NCBI GenBank assembly: GCA_003612485.1
Contig: RAZA01000002.1
Span: 1 to 64,000, forward strand
Reading direction: 5' to 3'
Length of the DNA: 64,000 bases
DNA from: a bacterium D16-50
GTDB lineage: Bacteria > Bacillota > Clostridia > Lachnospirales > Lachnospiraceae
Shown here: positions 8,463 to 17,556 of the stretch, one piece after another
How the letters are laid out: every line of letters begins with the position of its first letter
Position numbering within the stretch: position 1 is the stretch's first letter
The notes under the pieces: generated by a model
Told to the model about the DNA's origin: nothing
The model's input: only the letters and a program-made list of their open reading frames with translations
The model's database searches: none
Program-made: the position numbers and the translations under genes

Positions 8463-8519
8463 ATTCTAGCCCGTCAGAGTAAAGAAAGCGGTAAAGGAAA
8501 CGGTATAGAAACAGTATAG
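8463..8519 (-). promoter_or_regulatory. OmpR-type operator and promoter of the ABC operon
   Basis: Read on the top strand, AAACGGTATAG (8498-8508) and AAACAGTATAG (8509-8519) are 11-bp direct repeats differing at one base, and AAGCGGTAAAG (8486-8496) is a third, weaker copy 12 bases away. On the minus strand a TAGAAT -10 box lies at 8468-8463. The third copy occupies the -35 position 17 bases upstream, where there is no good TTGACA match. A poor -35 with tandem 11-bp repeats over and above it is the usual layout of a promoter activated by an OmpR/PhoB-family regulator, here presumably the one at 8559. Confidence 0.6.
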
Positions 8520-8558
8520 AAAACATACAAAAGCGGCAGCCGAACCATGGAAGCTTAC

Positions 8559-9239
8559 CTATTTGCCCTTCATTTTGAAGCCGATACCCCATACGGCCTC
8601 TATATAGTCTTTATCATTTATGGTCTTGAGTTTCTTGCGCAGATTGCTGACATGCATTTTCAGAGAGCTTTCCGTGCAGTCAGGAGTATCTGCGCCGATA
8701 CGGTCCAAAAGCAGGGATTTGGTAATCACCTGAGAAGGGTTGCTCATGAGGAGCTTTAAAATGGCGTATTCTGTTCTGGTAAGTCTGACCTCGCAGCCTT
8801 CCACCGTGACGCTCCGGGAATCCGTATGGATGGAAATGCCCTCATAGGCAAGAACGGGGGAGGCGTCCAAAGGGGCTGGACGGCGCAGCTGTACCGTGAT
8901 TCTGGCCAGAAGCTCCCTTGTATCGAAGGGCTTTGTGACATAATCTGCGGCGCCTCCCAAAAGCAGGGCCACCTTTTCGGATACCTCCGTTTTTGCGCTG
9001 AGAACAATCACGGGGATACCCTGACCGCAGTCTTCCCTGAGTCTGGAAAGCACCTCTTCCCCGCTTAAGCCCGGCAGCATCAGATCCAACAGCATCAGGT
9101 CGGGTTTGGAGCGGGAGAGCAGGAGAAGGGCCTCGGAGCCGGAATAGGCCCTCCATATCCCGTACCCCTCTTTGCTCAGGATTTCCTCCAGCATGTTTCC
9201 GATATGCACATCATCATCTACGATCAAAATATTTTTCAT
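8559..9239 (-). CDS. OmpR-family response regulator
   Basis: The 226-residue regulator has a receiver domain with acidic D8-D10, phosphoacceptor D52 in LLDLMLP, and KPFD near residue 102, followed by a winged-helix DNA-binding domain ending VWGIGFKM. The ATG at 9239 is chosen over an upstream GTG (9257) because AGAGG lies 8 bases before it. It is separated by 126 bases from the ATPase gene, in which 11-bp direct repeats occur. It most likely receives phosphate from the kinase at 5686 and activates the ABC genes. Confidence 0.9.
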   Translation of the reverse strand: MKNILIVDDDVHIGNMLEEILSKEGYGIWRAYSGSEALLLLSRSKPDLMLLDLMLPGLSGEEVLSRLREDCGQGIPVIVLSAKTEVSEKVALLLGGAADYVTKPFDTRELLARITVQLRRPAPLDASPVLAYEGISIHTDSRSVTVEGCEVRLTRTEYAILKLLMSNPSQVITKSLLLDRIGADTPDCTESSLKMHVSNLRKKLKTINDKDYIEAVWGIGFKMKGK

Positions 9240-9431
9240 AACGATACCTCTTTGCACACAGTGGTATAACTCGTTAATTTAAGCTTAAAATGGCAGGAGC
9301 TGTGCCCGAAACTTATTATAGCCGGAATATCAGGAAAGAGTCAATAGGGCCTGCAAATGTAGCCGGAAACGGCATTTTCCATTGACAGACCCTATGCCGG
9401 AGAATAGAATGGGAGGTAGGGATACAATTCG

Positions 9432-9460
9432 GATACACATATATTTGATAATATTATAAT
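9432..9460 (+). promoter_or_regulatory. Candidate promoter of the second two-component operon
   Basis: The 272-base divergent gap 9240-9511 holds a TATAAT at 9455-9460 with a weak GATACA 17 bases upstream. Two short palindromes follow: ATTCT-TTATT-AGAAT at 9459-9473 and GAATC-A-GATTC at 9470-9480, which could bind a regulator. The remaining 9258-9420 shows nothing else recognisable. Confidence 0.4.
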
Positions 9461-9511
9461 TCTTTATTAGAATCAGATTCATTGCAATATAGCCGGGGAG
9501 GGATGGATGGC

Positions 9512-10186
9512 ATGCTCAAGATATTGATAGCCGAGGACGAGGAGCCCATCGCAAATTTGATCAAGATGAACCTGCGCAAGGCCGGATATCACTGCATTTG
9601 GGCTTCTGACGGGGGCAGGGCGGCGGACCTGATGGACAGCGAGAAATTCGACCTTTTGCTGCTGGACGTAATGCTTCCGGAAATAAACGGATATGAACTG
9701 ATGGAATACGCGAGATCGCTGGAGCTTCCCGTGATTTTCCTGACGGCTTTGGGAAGTACGGAAAACAAGGTGAAGGGCCTGAAGATGGGGGCCGATGATT
9801 ACCTGACAAAGCCCTTTGAGATTGTGGAGCTGCTGGCCAGAGTGGAGGCTGTGCTGAGAAGGTATAACAAGACGGAAACCGTTATGAATATCTTCGATGT
9901 GGTTATCGACACGGCCTCCCGGTCTGTGACCAGAAACGGCGAGCAGATACCTCTTACCATGAAGGAGTTCGACCTGCTCCTTCTGCTTGCCAGAAACCGA
10001 AACATCGCCCTCTATCGGGAGACCATATACGAGTCGGTCTGGGGCGGGGAGTATATGGGGCAGAGCAGAACCGTGGATCTGCACATCCAGCGCCTGAAGA
10101 AGAAGCTGGGCTGGGACAGTGAGATTTCAGCGGTGTATAAGGTGGGATATCGTCTGGAGGGAGAGGAGCGGGCAGGAAGCCATTGA
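9512..10186 (+). CDS. OmpR-family response regulator
   Basis: The 224-residue regulator has a receiver domain with the acidic E8-D9-E10 pocket, phosphoacceptor D52 in LLDVMLPEINGYE and K in LTKPFE, then a winged-helix DNA-binding domain (LTMKEFDLLLLLARN, then RTVDLHIQRLKKKL and YKVGYRLE). The ATG at 9512 is preferred because GGGGAGGG lies about 9 bases before it; ATG 9503 touches that site. It is followed by a kinase gene and an unknown membrane protein gene, and is divergent from the other two-component system. Confidence 0.9.
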   Translation: MLKILIAEDEEPIANLIKMNLRKAGYHCIWASDGGRAADLMDSEKFDLLLLDVMLPEINGYELMEYARSLELPVIFLTALGSTENKVKGLKMGADDYLTKPFEIVELLARVEAVLRRYNKTETVMNIFDVVIDTASRSVTRNGEQIPLTMKEFDLLLLLARNRNIALYRETIYESVWGGEYMGQSRTVDLHIQRLKKKLGWDSEISAVYKVGYRLEGEERAGSH

Positions 10187-10232
10187 GGAATCATTCCATA
10201 ACTGTCACAGACGGAAAGGCGCGGGTAGAGCA

Positions 10233-11666
10233 GTGAGATTTGCGGATAAATTGTTTCTTGCCATGACGGTGCTGCTGACCGTGATGTTCGCCGTATTCGG
10301 AATCTGGATGCTGGACTCCGATTTTTCACGGCTTCTGAATAAGGAGATCCAGCAGGGGAACAGCGAGAGCAGGATGTTTCATTTCTTGTTTGAGATGGGG
10401 TATCAGTCCGTGGAGGAATTCGGGGAGGACTATGCCGTCAGCAGGACGTTGAACAGCATAGCCGACAGCGTAGAGCGGGAGGGCAGTCATATGTTTGCCG
10501 CGGGCATGGACGGCGCCTATTATTACGGCGAGGAATACCTGACGGCCATGGGCTTCAAAAAAGATGTGGAAGAGCTGATGCATTCCCTGAATGAGACGGA
10601 TAACTACGGCTACTGTATTCGCCGGATCGGGGACGGCTCTTATATGTTTACGGCAGTGGTGTCGGAGATGGCCTCCGAGGGAATCTATCTGGGGATGTGC
10701 CGGAATCTGACGGCCATATACAATGATAGGGACACCATCCTTGCCCGATACCGTATAGCGCTGGTGTGTCTGCTTTTCGTAGGCGGCATAAGCATTTATC
10801 TGCTTTCCCGGTACATCACCAGACCTATCACCAGCCTTGACAAGCTGGCGGGAAGGATAGCGGATGGCGACTACGAGCTGCGCTCCCACAACAAGAGCGG
10901 GGACGAAATCGGAGAACTGGCAAGAAACTTCAACAGGATGGCGGACCGTCTGGTGGAGGAGATGCGCATTAAGGCGCTGGAGGCGAAGCAGAAGGAAGAC
11001 TTTACCGCAGCCTTCGCCCATGAATTAAAGACTCCTTTGACGTCGATTATGGGATATGCGGACATGCTCAATTCCATGAAGCTGACGGAGGAGGAATGCC
11101 ATGAGGCATATTTCTATATCTTCAGTCAGGGAAAACGTCTGGAAAGTCTTTCCCATAAGCTTCTGGATCTGGTGAGTATGGACAAAAATCCCATAGTCTT
11201 CAAACCCATTTCAACCAAATCGCTGGAGGAAAACATTCGTGTCACCATGCGCCCCATATGGAAGCAGAAGGGGCTTCGGGGTAAGGTGGATCTGGAAAAA
11301 CATACCATTTACGGGGACAGCGAGCTTCTGCTGTCGCTTTTCTATAATCTGCTGGACAATGCGGTGAAGGCAATGGACAAGGGGGAGGGAGGATTTATCC
11401 TAATGAAGGGTTCTGTTCGCCCGGAAGGCTATGAGATTAAGGTGGTGGACAACGGCAGAGGAATTCCGGGGGAAGAGATCAGCCGTATCACGGAGGCCTT
11501 CTATATGGTGGACAAATCCCGGTCTCGCAAGGAAGGAGGCGCCGGAATCGGGATGGCCCTCTGCCAGAAGATCATTCAGCTACATGAGGGCACCCTGCAG
11601 ATCGACAGCAGGCTGGGAGAGGGAACGGTCATGAAGGTCTTTTTGAGAAAGCGGGAGCAGGGATAG
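10233..11666 (+). CDS. Sensor histidine kinase with HAMP domain
   Basis: From the GTG at 10233 the protein has 477 residues: a membrane helix at about 8-28, an extracellular region of about 150 residues, a second helix (IALVCLLFVGGISIYLLS), a HAMP domain, a HisKA domain with H263 in FAHELKTPLTS, and a HATPase domain with NLLDNAVKAM, DNGRGIPG and GGAGIGMALCQKI. The reading frame is open further upstream to 10119 inside the regulator gene, but those residues are not kinase-like; the start is therefore set at the residue preceding the membrane helix. It is the likely partner of the regulator at 9512. Confidence 0.88.
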   Translation: MRFADKLFLAMTVLLTVMFAVFGIWMLDSDFSRLLNKEIQQGNSESRMFHFLFEMGYQSVEEFGEDYAVSRTLNSIADSVEREGSHMFAAGMDGAYYYGEEYLTAMGFKKDVEELMHSLNETDNYGYCIRRIGDGSYMFTAVVSEMASEGIYLGMCRNLTAIYNDRDTILARYRIALVCLLFVGGISIYLLSRYITRPITSLDKLAGRIADGDYELRSHNKSGDEIGELARNFNRMADRLVEEMRIKALEAKQKEDFTAAFAHELKTPLTSIMGYADMLNSMKLTEEECHEAYFYIFSQGKRLESLSHKLLDLVSMDKNPIVFKPISTKSLEENIRVTMRPIWKQKGLRGKVDLEKHTIYGDSELLLSLFYNLLDNAVKAMDKGEGGFILMKGSVRPEGYEIKVVDNGRGIPGEEISRITEAFYMVDKSRSRKEGGAGIGMALCQKIIQLHEGTLQIDSRLGEGTVMKVFLRKREQG

Positions 11667-11669
11667 GAT

Positions 11670-12887
11670 ATGGACAGGCGCAAAATAGAGAAAAAAAGGG
11701 GCGGCAGAGGGAAACATGGCAGAGAATACGGCATGCAGGAACATGACAAAAAGAAATACGGCCTGAAGAAATACGACGAGAAAAAAACTGAAGGCAGGAA
11801 TTGGGGCAGAGGGAACCCGGAGGGGCTTTTTGGGAAACCACGGCGTAGTAAGCAGTATCTTGTGGTGCCCCTTGCCATTGCCGCCGTGGTGGTGACTGCC
11901 TTCTTCACGCCGCAGATCATGTTCCAGATCCAGGACAGCGTTCTCCACAGAAAAACCGAATGGAGCCGGCAGGAGCGCATGGATGTAGAGGCGCTGAGCA
12001 GCAGCTATGAAAAAAATATATTTCAGAGAATGCTGAACTTTGCGGAGGGGCTGGCTCTGGGGGACAGCTTTTATGTGACATCCAGAAACCTTGCAGCAGG
12101 AGGAGATACGGCGGAGCTGGAGGAGTACCTTAAATCGGGCTACCTAAATGAGGGGATAGGGCAGTATGGAGCGTCGTGGGATCTGATTCCTTTGTATGCG
12201 CTGGAATTTGGCTATACCTTGAGCCAATGGAAACAATATGTAGTCTATAGCGACAATTATACAAAGGGCGTGAATTTCATTTTATGGTTTATCGAACTGG
12301 TCTGTGAGGACGGCATTACAGTCAGGCTCCTTACGGATGCGGAAACCGGCATGCTCTATGCTTTGAAGATTCAGGGCTGCAGGTGGGTGGGGGCCTCCGA
12401 GTACACATATATCAAATACAAGAAGTTTTTTGAACCGGAAAGCCTGAGGGAGTTATGGCTTTTCTGTGCGTCTTATTTCGGCGTCATTTCCACAGATGCA
12501 CAGCTACAAGAGCTGGCCGCAGATTCAACTACAATAATAACATCTAATACTGACCGGCAGGAGAGCGAGACGGACATGGAGGAGAATGAAGATGAAGATA
12601 TTCTGGATGTATGGTATATAAACGGAGTCGCAAATGGGGTGGTCGATATGCAGCCGAGTCTGGAAAAAGATACCTATGCGGCCATAACGGCATACATTGA
12701 GGATAGGATAGAAGGTGACTGGGAGAACCGTTTGGCGAGGCTTCGCCTGCCCTACAAGGCAGCTTCTCTGGAAATTTTCATAGAATTCGGGACATTGGAT
12801 TCGGAGGAGAAGGGCTTGTCCTATGCGTATCCGGATATTCTCATCGGAGTGCGGCAGCTGTATGAGATGATTCCCGAATTTCAGTAA
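11670..12887 (+). CDS. Unrecognised membrane-anchored protein of the two-component operon
   Basis: The family of this 405-residue protein is not recognised. The first 60 residues are very rich in Lys, Arg and Gly (cytoplasmic), then a single membrane helix follows (about 63-83, YLVVPLAIAAVVVTAFF). The remaining 320 residues are predicted outside the membrane, with an acidic patch around residues 295-312 (DMEENEDEDILD). It starts 4 bases after the kinase stop codon, so it is almost certainly cotranscribed with the kinase and regulator. A topology of one membrane helix plus a large outer domain suggests a co-sensor or an output of the system; no homology supports a choice. Confidence 0.7.
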   Translation: MDRRKIEKKRGGRGKHGREYGMQEHDKKKYGLKKYDEKKTEGRNWGRGNPEGLFGKPRRSKQYLVVPLAIAAVVVTAFFTPQIMFQIQDSVLHRKTEWSRQERMDVEALSSSYEKNIFQRMLNFAEGLALGDSFYVTSRNLAAGGDTAELEEYLKSGYLNEGIGQYGASWDLIPLYALEFGYTLSQWKQYVVYSDNYTKGVNFILWFIELVCEDGITVRLLTDAETGMLYALKIQGCRWVGASEYTYIKYKKFFEPESLRELWLFCASYFGVISTDAQLQELAADSTTIITSNTDRQESETDMEENEDEDILDVWYINGVANGVVDMQPSLEKDTYAAITAYIEDRIEGDWENRLARLRLPYKAASLEIFIEFGTLDSEEKGLSYAYPDILIGVRQLYEMIPEFQ

Positions 12888-12968
12888 ACATTCGATATAC
12901 ACCGGAAAAGGCATAAAAAGCCTCTTTTGCCGATATAAATAGGAAAACGGAAACTATGCGGTGGGCGA

Positions 12969-14420
12969 ATGTTTATCAACGGGACGATTTTGGGAAACCT
13001 GATCAAGGAGCTGGACGATCTGGTATGGGGGCCGTGGATGCTGGCGCTTTTGCTGGGAAGCGGCTGTTATCTGATGCTGCGGCTGAAATTCCTGCCTCTG
13101 AGGAATCTGAAGTTTGCTCTGAAATGTGCCTTCGGAATGGAAAGGGGGGCGGGGGGCAGCGGAAAGATTTCCTCTTTTGCGGCTTTGACTACGGAGCTTG
13201 CCACCACTCTTGGCATCGGAAATATCATCGGTGTAGCCTCAGCCATGGTGTTGGGCGGGCCGGGAGCCTTGTTCTGGATGGTAGCCACCAGCTTTGTGGG
13301 CATGGCCACAAAGCTGACGGAAAGCATGCTGTCGGTAAAGTACCGGAGCAAAAACGACAAGGGGGAGACGGTGGGCGGACCCATGTACACTTGTCTTAGG
13401 GCGTTTCGGCGCAAAGAGATCGGGAGGTTTTTGGGGTTCGCCTTCGCCCTCTTTGCTGTCACGGCGTCTTTTGGCATGGGAAACATGACCCAGTCCAATT
13501 CCATAGCGGATACGCTTTGGGTCTCCTTCCGGATTCCTAAGGCCGACACGGGCCTTTTTTTAACCATATTGACTATTTTGGTGGTCATCGGTGGAATCGG
13601 GGTCATCGGAAAAGTGACTCAGGTTCTGGTGCCCTTCATGGGTCTTTTTTATCTATTGGGAACCTTAGCCGTGATTTTTGTAAATTGGCGCAGCGTGCCC
13701 GGAGCGGTGGCAGGTATATTTTCGGCGGCCATGAATCCTCAGGCGGCGGCAGGAGGGATCTTTGGCAGTATAACGGTCACGGCGTTTCAGTCCCTGCGCT
13801 GGGGCGTATCCAGAGGCATCTTTTCCAATGAGGCGGGACTTGGGGCGTCAGGGATCACCACGGCCGCGGCAGACACGGAGGACTGTGTGAGGCAGGGCTA
13901 TATCAGCATGACCGGCGTGTTTCTGGACACGGCAATCGTCTGTACTCTCACGGGGCTGGCCTTTGCGGCTTCGGGAGTGTTTGCCGCCCGGGACGAGGCG
14001 GGAATGCCCCTTACCGGCACTGCGCTTACTCTGGAAGCCTTCCGCACTGCGCTGGGAGAGTGGGGAGGGAGCTTTGTCAGCGTATGCATAGCCCTATTTG
14101 CATTTGCTACCATCATCGGGTGGGCCTATCAGGGGGAGAGGGCCTTTGAATTTCTTATGGGGGGGAAAACCAAATACAACATATGGTATCGTTTCGCCTA
14201 CGGGCTTGTGGCATTTCTGGGCTGTGTATGCCCTCTGGAGGCGGTGTGGAATTTCTCGGATATCTGCAACGGACTCATGGCGGTGCCCAATCTGATCTGT
14301 GTGCTGGCATTGTCAGGGAAGGCCTGCAGGGAGATCTGCGCTTATCCCGCGCCTAAGGCGGGGAAAAGAGAATTACATATAAGTCAGTTTTCTTTTTTGC
14401 GAAAAGAATTGAGGAAATGA
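12969..14420 (+). CDS. Alanine/glycine:cation symporter (AGCS family)
   Basis: The 483-residue membrane protein imports alanine or glycine with sodium or protons. Family marks include GNIIGVASAMVLGGPGALFWMV, TKLTESMLSVKYR, GGPMY and SNEAGLGASGITTAAA. About ten hydrophobic segments are visible and the length fits the family. It is transcribed alone or from the same run as pepT downstream (96 bases). The two would couple peptide breakdown with amino-acid uptake, although that link is only positional. Confidence 0.93.
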   Translation: MFINGTILGNLIKELDDLVWGPWMLALLLGSGCYLMLRLKFLPLRNLKFALKCAFGMERGAGGSGKISSFAALTTELATTLGIGNIIGVASAMVLGGPGALFWMVATSFVGMATKLTESMLSVKYRSKNDKGETVGGPMYTCLRAFRRKEIGRFLGFAFALFAVTASFGMGNMTQSNSIADTLWVSFRIPKADTGLFLTILTILVVIGGIGVIGKVTQVLVPFMGLFYLLGTLAVIFVNWRSVPGAVAGIFSAAMNPQAAAGGIFGSITVTAFQSLRWGVSRGIFSNEAGLGASGITTAAADTEDCVRQGYISMTGVFLDTAIVCTLTGLAFAASGVFAARDEAGMPLTGTALTLEAFRTALGEWGGSFVSVCIALFAFATIIGWAYQGERAFEFLMGGKTKYNIWYRFAYGLVAFLGCVCPLEAVWNFSDICNGLMAVPNLICVLALSGKACREICAYPAPKAGKRELHISQFSFLRKELRK

Positions 14421-14516
14421 AACGGATATGGTATTATGCAGGAAGATATCTATGGCCTTTCTCCGGAAACTCGCAAGGGCGGGGATTAGAGGGCAATGCG
14501 CAAAAGGAGGACTCAA

Positions 14517-15752
14517 ATGACAAAAACCATTGAAAATTTCCTGCAGTATGTCAAGATCGACACCCAATCCGACGCTTCCACCAAGACCTCGCCCAGCACG
14601 GCGAAGCAGCATGATCTGGCCCGGCTTTTGGCGGAGCAGCTGGAGGCCATGGGCGCGGAGGAAATCACCTACGACGAAAGGCATTGCTATGTGTATGCCT
14701 CCATACCTGCCTCTTCAGGCTGCGAGAACGCTCCCGTGCTGGGCTACATAGCCCATATGGACACCTCGGATGCGGTGTCGGGGGCCAATGTGAAGCCAAG
14801 GATCGTGAAAAACTATGACGGCGGAGATATCATACTGAACCAAGAAAAGAACATCCTATTCAGAACGAAAGATTTCCCGGAGATTAAAAGACATATAGGA
14901 AAGGACCTGATCGTCACCGACGGCACTACGCTGCTGGGGGGAGACGACAAGGCGGGGGTAGCGGAGATCATGGCTGCGTGTGAATACCTGCTTGGGCATC
15001 CGGAAATCAGGCACGGAAAACTTCGGGTAGGATTCACTCCCGATGAGGAGATCGGAGAGGGCACCGAGCATTTTGATGTAAAGCTGTTCGGCGCAGATTT
15101 TGCATATACCGTGGACGGCGGGGATTTCGGCGGAATGGAGATCGAGAATTTCAACGCGGCGGGGGCAAAGGTTCATATAAGCGGCCGCAGCACCCATCCG
15201 GGCGGTGCAAAGGGCAAAATGATCAATTCCATGCTGATTGCCTTCGAGTTCCAAAGCCTTCTCCCCGCATTCCAGAATCCTATGTATACAGAAGGGCATG
15301 AGGGCTTCTTCCATCTGGCGGGGATAACGGGGGATGTGGAGAATACCACCGCGGAATACATTATCAGGGATCACGACAGGGAGCTGTTCGGGCAGAAGAA
15401 ACAGCTGCTGGCGCAGTGCAGAGACTTCCTCAACGCCAAGTATGGGGAGGGAACCGTGGAGATAGAGATGGAAGACAGTTATTATAATATGAAGGAGCTG
15501 CTGGAGCCTCACGGTCATTTGATCCAAAATGTGAGAGAGCTGGTGGAAGAGATGGGTGGAAAACTTCAGATTGAGCCTATCCGAGGCGGCACAGACGGCG
15601 CAAGGCTTTCCTACATGGGCCTGCCTTGTCCCAATCTGGGCACCGGGTGCTCCAACGGACACAGCCGATTCGAGTATGCCTGCATACAGTCCATGGAACA
15701 GGTGACGGAGCTTCTGGTGAGGCTGGCGCAGCGGTATGGGAATGGAGTGTGA
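14517..15752 (+). CDS. pepT: Peptidase T (tripeptide aminopeptidase)
   Basis: The 411-residue cytoplasmic M20-family zinc aminopeptidase releases the N-terminal residue of tripeptides. Metal ligands expected for the family are present: H80 and D82 in IAHMDTSD, D143 in GGDDKAG, the catalytic E177 with E178 in FTPDEEIG, and later D200 and a C-terminal His region (GCSNGHSRFE). The ATG at 14517 is preferred because AAAGGAGGA lies 6-12 bases before it; the open frame starts earlier at 14496. The length matches the usual 405-410 residues. Confidence 0.95.
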   Translation: MTKTIENFLQYVKIDTQSDASTKTSPSTAKQHDLARLLAEQLEAMGAEEITYDERHCYVYASIPASSGCENAPVLGYIAHMDTSDAVSGANVKPRIVKNYDGGDIILNQEKNILFRTKDFPEIKRHIGKDLIVTDGTTLLGGDDKAGVAEIMAACEYLLGHPEIRHGKLRVGFTPDEEIGEGTEHFDVKLFGADFAYTVDGGDFGGMEIENFNAAGAKVHISGRSTHPGGAKGKMINSMLIAFEFQSLLPAFQNPMYTEGHEGFFHLAGITGDVENTTAEYIIRDHDRELFGQKKQLLAQCRDFLNAKYGEGTVEIEMEDSYYNMKELLEPHGHLIQNVRELVEEMGGKLQIEPIRGGTDGARLSYMGLPCPNLGTGCSNGHSRFEYACIQSMEQVTELLVRLAQRYGNGV

Positions 15753-15772
15753 GCTTGCCTGAGGTGATGAAT

Positions 15773-17221
15773 ATGTACAAGGAGATAGATTTAGACAGAA
15801 TAGATACCACGGGACTGCCGCCGGAGAATGACCCGGAACGGCAATACTTCTTTTTGGCCAAATGCCGGGAGCAGGTGCATGGGCTGGAGCAGAAGAGAGG
15901 CCGAAAGCTCAGGGCCTGTGTGGTCAACATGGGCTGTCAGATGAATGCAAGGGATTCGGAAAAGCTGGCGGGGATTCTGGAGGCCATAGGCTATGAGCTT
16001 ACCGAGGATGAGGCCTCGGATTTTCTCATCTTCAATACCTGCACCGTGCGGGACAACGCGAACCAGAAGGTTTACGGCAGGCTGGGGGAGGCCAACGGGT
16101 ACAAGCGGCGCAATCCCGGAATGATGATCGCCTTATGCGGATGCATGATGCAGGAGGAGGCGGTGATCCAAAGACTTCGGAAAAGCTATTCCTTTGTGGA
16201 CCTGATCTTCGGCACCCACAATCTCTACAAGTTTGCGGAGCTTCTGTATGCCGCCTATGAGGCGGACGGAATGATTATAGATATCTGGAAGGATACGGAC
16301 AAGATTGTGGAGGATCTGCCGGTTCAGCGCAAGTATCCTTTTAAATCGGGGGTAAATATCATGTTTGGCTGCAACAACTTCTGCAGCTATTGCATCGTAC
16401 CCTATGTGCGGGGCCGGGAGCGGAGCAGGCGGCCGGAGGATATCCTTAAGGAAATACGGAATCTTGTGGCGGACGGGGTGGTTGAAGTCATGCTTCTGGG
16501 CCAGAACGTGAATTCCTATGGCCGAAATCTGGACGAGCCCATCACATTTGCCCGGCTTCTGCAGGAGGTCGAGAAGATAGAAGGGCTTTTGCGCATCCGT
16601 TTCATGACCTCCCACCCCAAGGATCTGTCCGAGGAGCTGATAGAGGTGATGAAGCGTTCCTCCAAGATATGCCGCCACCTCCATCTCCCGCTGCAGTCCG
16701 GCTCCACCCGGATTCTGGAGCAGATGAACAGACGCTATACCAGAGAGCAGTACGAGGAGCTGGCGCTGAGGATCCGCAGAGAGATTCCGGATATTGCCAT
16801 CACCACGGACATCATCGTGGGCTTTCCGGGGGAAACGCCGGAGGATCTGGAGGAGACTATGGACGTGGTGCGCCGGGTGAAATTCGACAATGCCTTCACC
16901 TTCATCTATTCCAAGCGGACCGGCACCCCTGCGGCGGCCATGGAGAATCAGGTGCCGCCGGAGCAGGTCCGTCAGGGCTTTGACAGACTTCTTAGACTGG
17001 TGCAGGAAACGGCTCGGGATCAGGTATCTAAGCATCAGGGCAGCGTCATGAGCGCCTTGATGGAAGAAGTCAACGGAAACGACCCCAAGCTGATCACCGG
17101 AAGATTGTCCAACAATACCATTGTCCATGTGCCCGGAGACGCCTCCATGATCGGGAAGATTCTGCCCGTGTCGCTGGATGAATGCCATGGCTTTTACTAC
17201 ATGGGGCATATTGCGGAATAA
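15773..17221 (+). CDS. miaB: tRNA-2-methylthio-N6-dimethylallyladenosine synthase MiaB
   Basis: The 482-residue radical SAM methylthiotransferase adds a methylthio group to i6A37 of tRNA. It has an N-terminal UPF0004 domain with C55, C90 and C124 for one iron-sulfur cluster, a radical SAM core with C200-x3-C204-x2-C207 for the second, and a C-terminal TRAM domain. The open frame extends upstream into pepT, but the start is set at ATG 15773, 6 bases after GAGGTG. It works after MiaA, which is encoded at 31927. It follows pepT by 20 bases. Confidence 0.95.
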   Translation: MYKEIDLDRIDTTGLPPENDPERQYFFLAKCREQVHGLEQKRGRKLRACVVNMGCQMNARDSEKLAGILEAIGYELTEDEASDFLIFNTCTVRDNANQKVYGRLGEANGYKRRNPGMMIALCGCMMQEEAVIQRLRKSYSFVDLIFGTHNLYKFAELLYAAYEADGMIIDIWKDTDKIVEDLPVQRKYPFKSGVNIMFGCNNFCSYCIVPYVRGRERSRRPEDILKEIRNLVADGVVEVMLLGQNVNSYGRNLDEPITFARLLQEVEKIEGLLRIRFMTSHPKDLSEELIEVMKRSSKICRHLHLPLQSGSTRILEQMNRRYTREQYEELALRIRREIPDIAITTDIIVGFPGETPEDLEETMDVVRRVKFDNAFTFIYSKRTGTPAAAMENQVPPEQVRQGFDRLLRLVQETARDQVSKHQGSVMSALMEEVNGNDPKLITGRLSNNTIVHVPGDASMIGKILPVSLDECHGFYYMGHIAE

Positions 17222-17324
17222 AGCAAAACATGGGAGAGGCGGCCGGTTTTAAGGATGCATGTCCCACGTATGAAAACCATATGAAAAGTCATTTGAAAAT
17301 CCTACAAAAATATGGAAAAAACAG

Positions 17325-17353
17325 TTGACAAGGCTATGGAATGCGCTTATACT
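17325..17353 (+). promoter_or_regulatory. Consensus promoter of the leader-peptide and ABC exporter operon
   Basis: TTGACA at 17325-17330 and TATACT at 17348-17353 have an ideal 17-base spacer. Transcription would begin near 17360, 40 bases before the leader peptide start. The segment 17222-17324 between miaB and this promoter shows no gene. Confidence 0.8.
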
Positions 17354-17399
17354 AAAAAAGGCTTTTAACAAAAATAGAAAGAAAGGAGGCAGCAAAGCA

Positions 17400-17471
17400 A
17401 TGATGAAATTGAGAACTTACAAGACATCAACGAAACAGAGTGTGAATGCCTCCCGGGATATTGCAGGTTGA
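17400..17471 (+). CDS. Leader peptide
   Basis: The 23-residue ORF begins with two ATG codons at 17400 and 17403 and has the strong AAAGGAGG site 10 bases upstream. It contains the basic/hydroxyl-rich core LRTYKTSTKQS and ends DIAG with TGA at 17469-17471. It has no signal peptide character. Its role is probably to place a ribosome on the leader RNA, so that stalling, for example by a translation-inhibiting drug, changes the RNA fold before the terminator at 17520. Reading it as a regulatory peptide is inference from position and the strong ribosome site. Confidence 0.6.
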   Translation: MMKLRTYKTSTKQSVNASRDIAG

Positions 17472-17519
17472 GTTCAGTTTCAGGAACGGTTTTACCGTTG
17501 TCAGGAAATGTGGAGAATG

Positions 17520-17556
17520 AACCATGGCTGTCAGTTTCTGGAGCCATGGTTTTTTT
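17520..17556 (+). terminator. Intrinsic terminator of the leader (attenuator)
   Basis: A perfect 9-bp stem, ACCATGGCT (17521-17529) with AGCCATGGT (17542-17550), extended by one A-T pair, has a 12-base loop and a run of six or more T. It lies 158 bases before the ABC gene start and 50 bases after the leader peptide stop, so it would stop most transcripts unless antitermination occurs. Confidence 0.8.

Larger units (their letters stand above)
17382..17556 (+). promoter_or_regulatory. Leader-peptide attenuator region
   Basis: The segment contains a strong ribosome site (AAAGGAGG, 17382-17389), a 23-codon ORF, a small hairpin (AACGG 17485-17489 with CCGTT 17495-17499) and a terminator (17520-17556), all before the ABC gene at 17714. 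GGAGGCA at 17385-17391 is exactly complementary to TGCCTCC at 17447-17453 inside the leader ORF, so the ribosome site can be masked by the coding sequence it serves. This is the architecture of ribosome-mediated transcription attenuation, as known for the B. subtilis bmrB-bmrCD multidrug exporter operon. The alternate antiterminator pairing was not resolved. Confidence 0.6.

Noticed and set aside
16133-17209. A 358-codon open frame on the minus strand
   Set aside because: It is a shadow of miaB, rich in His, Pro and Arg, and has no recognisable domain.
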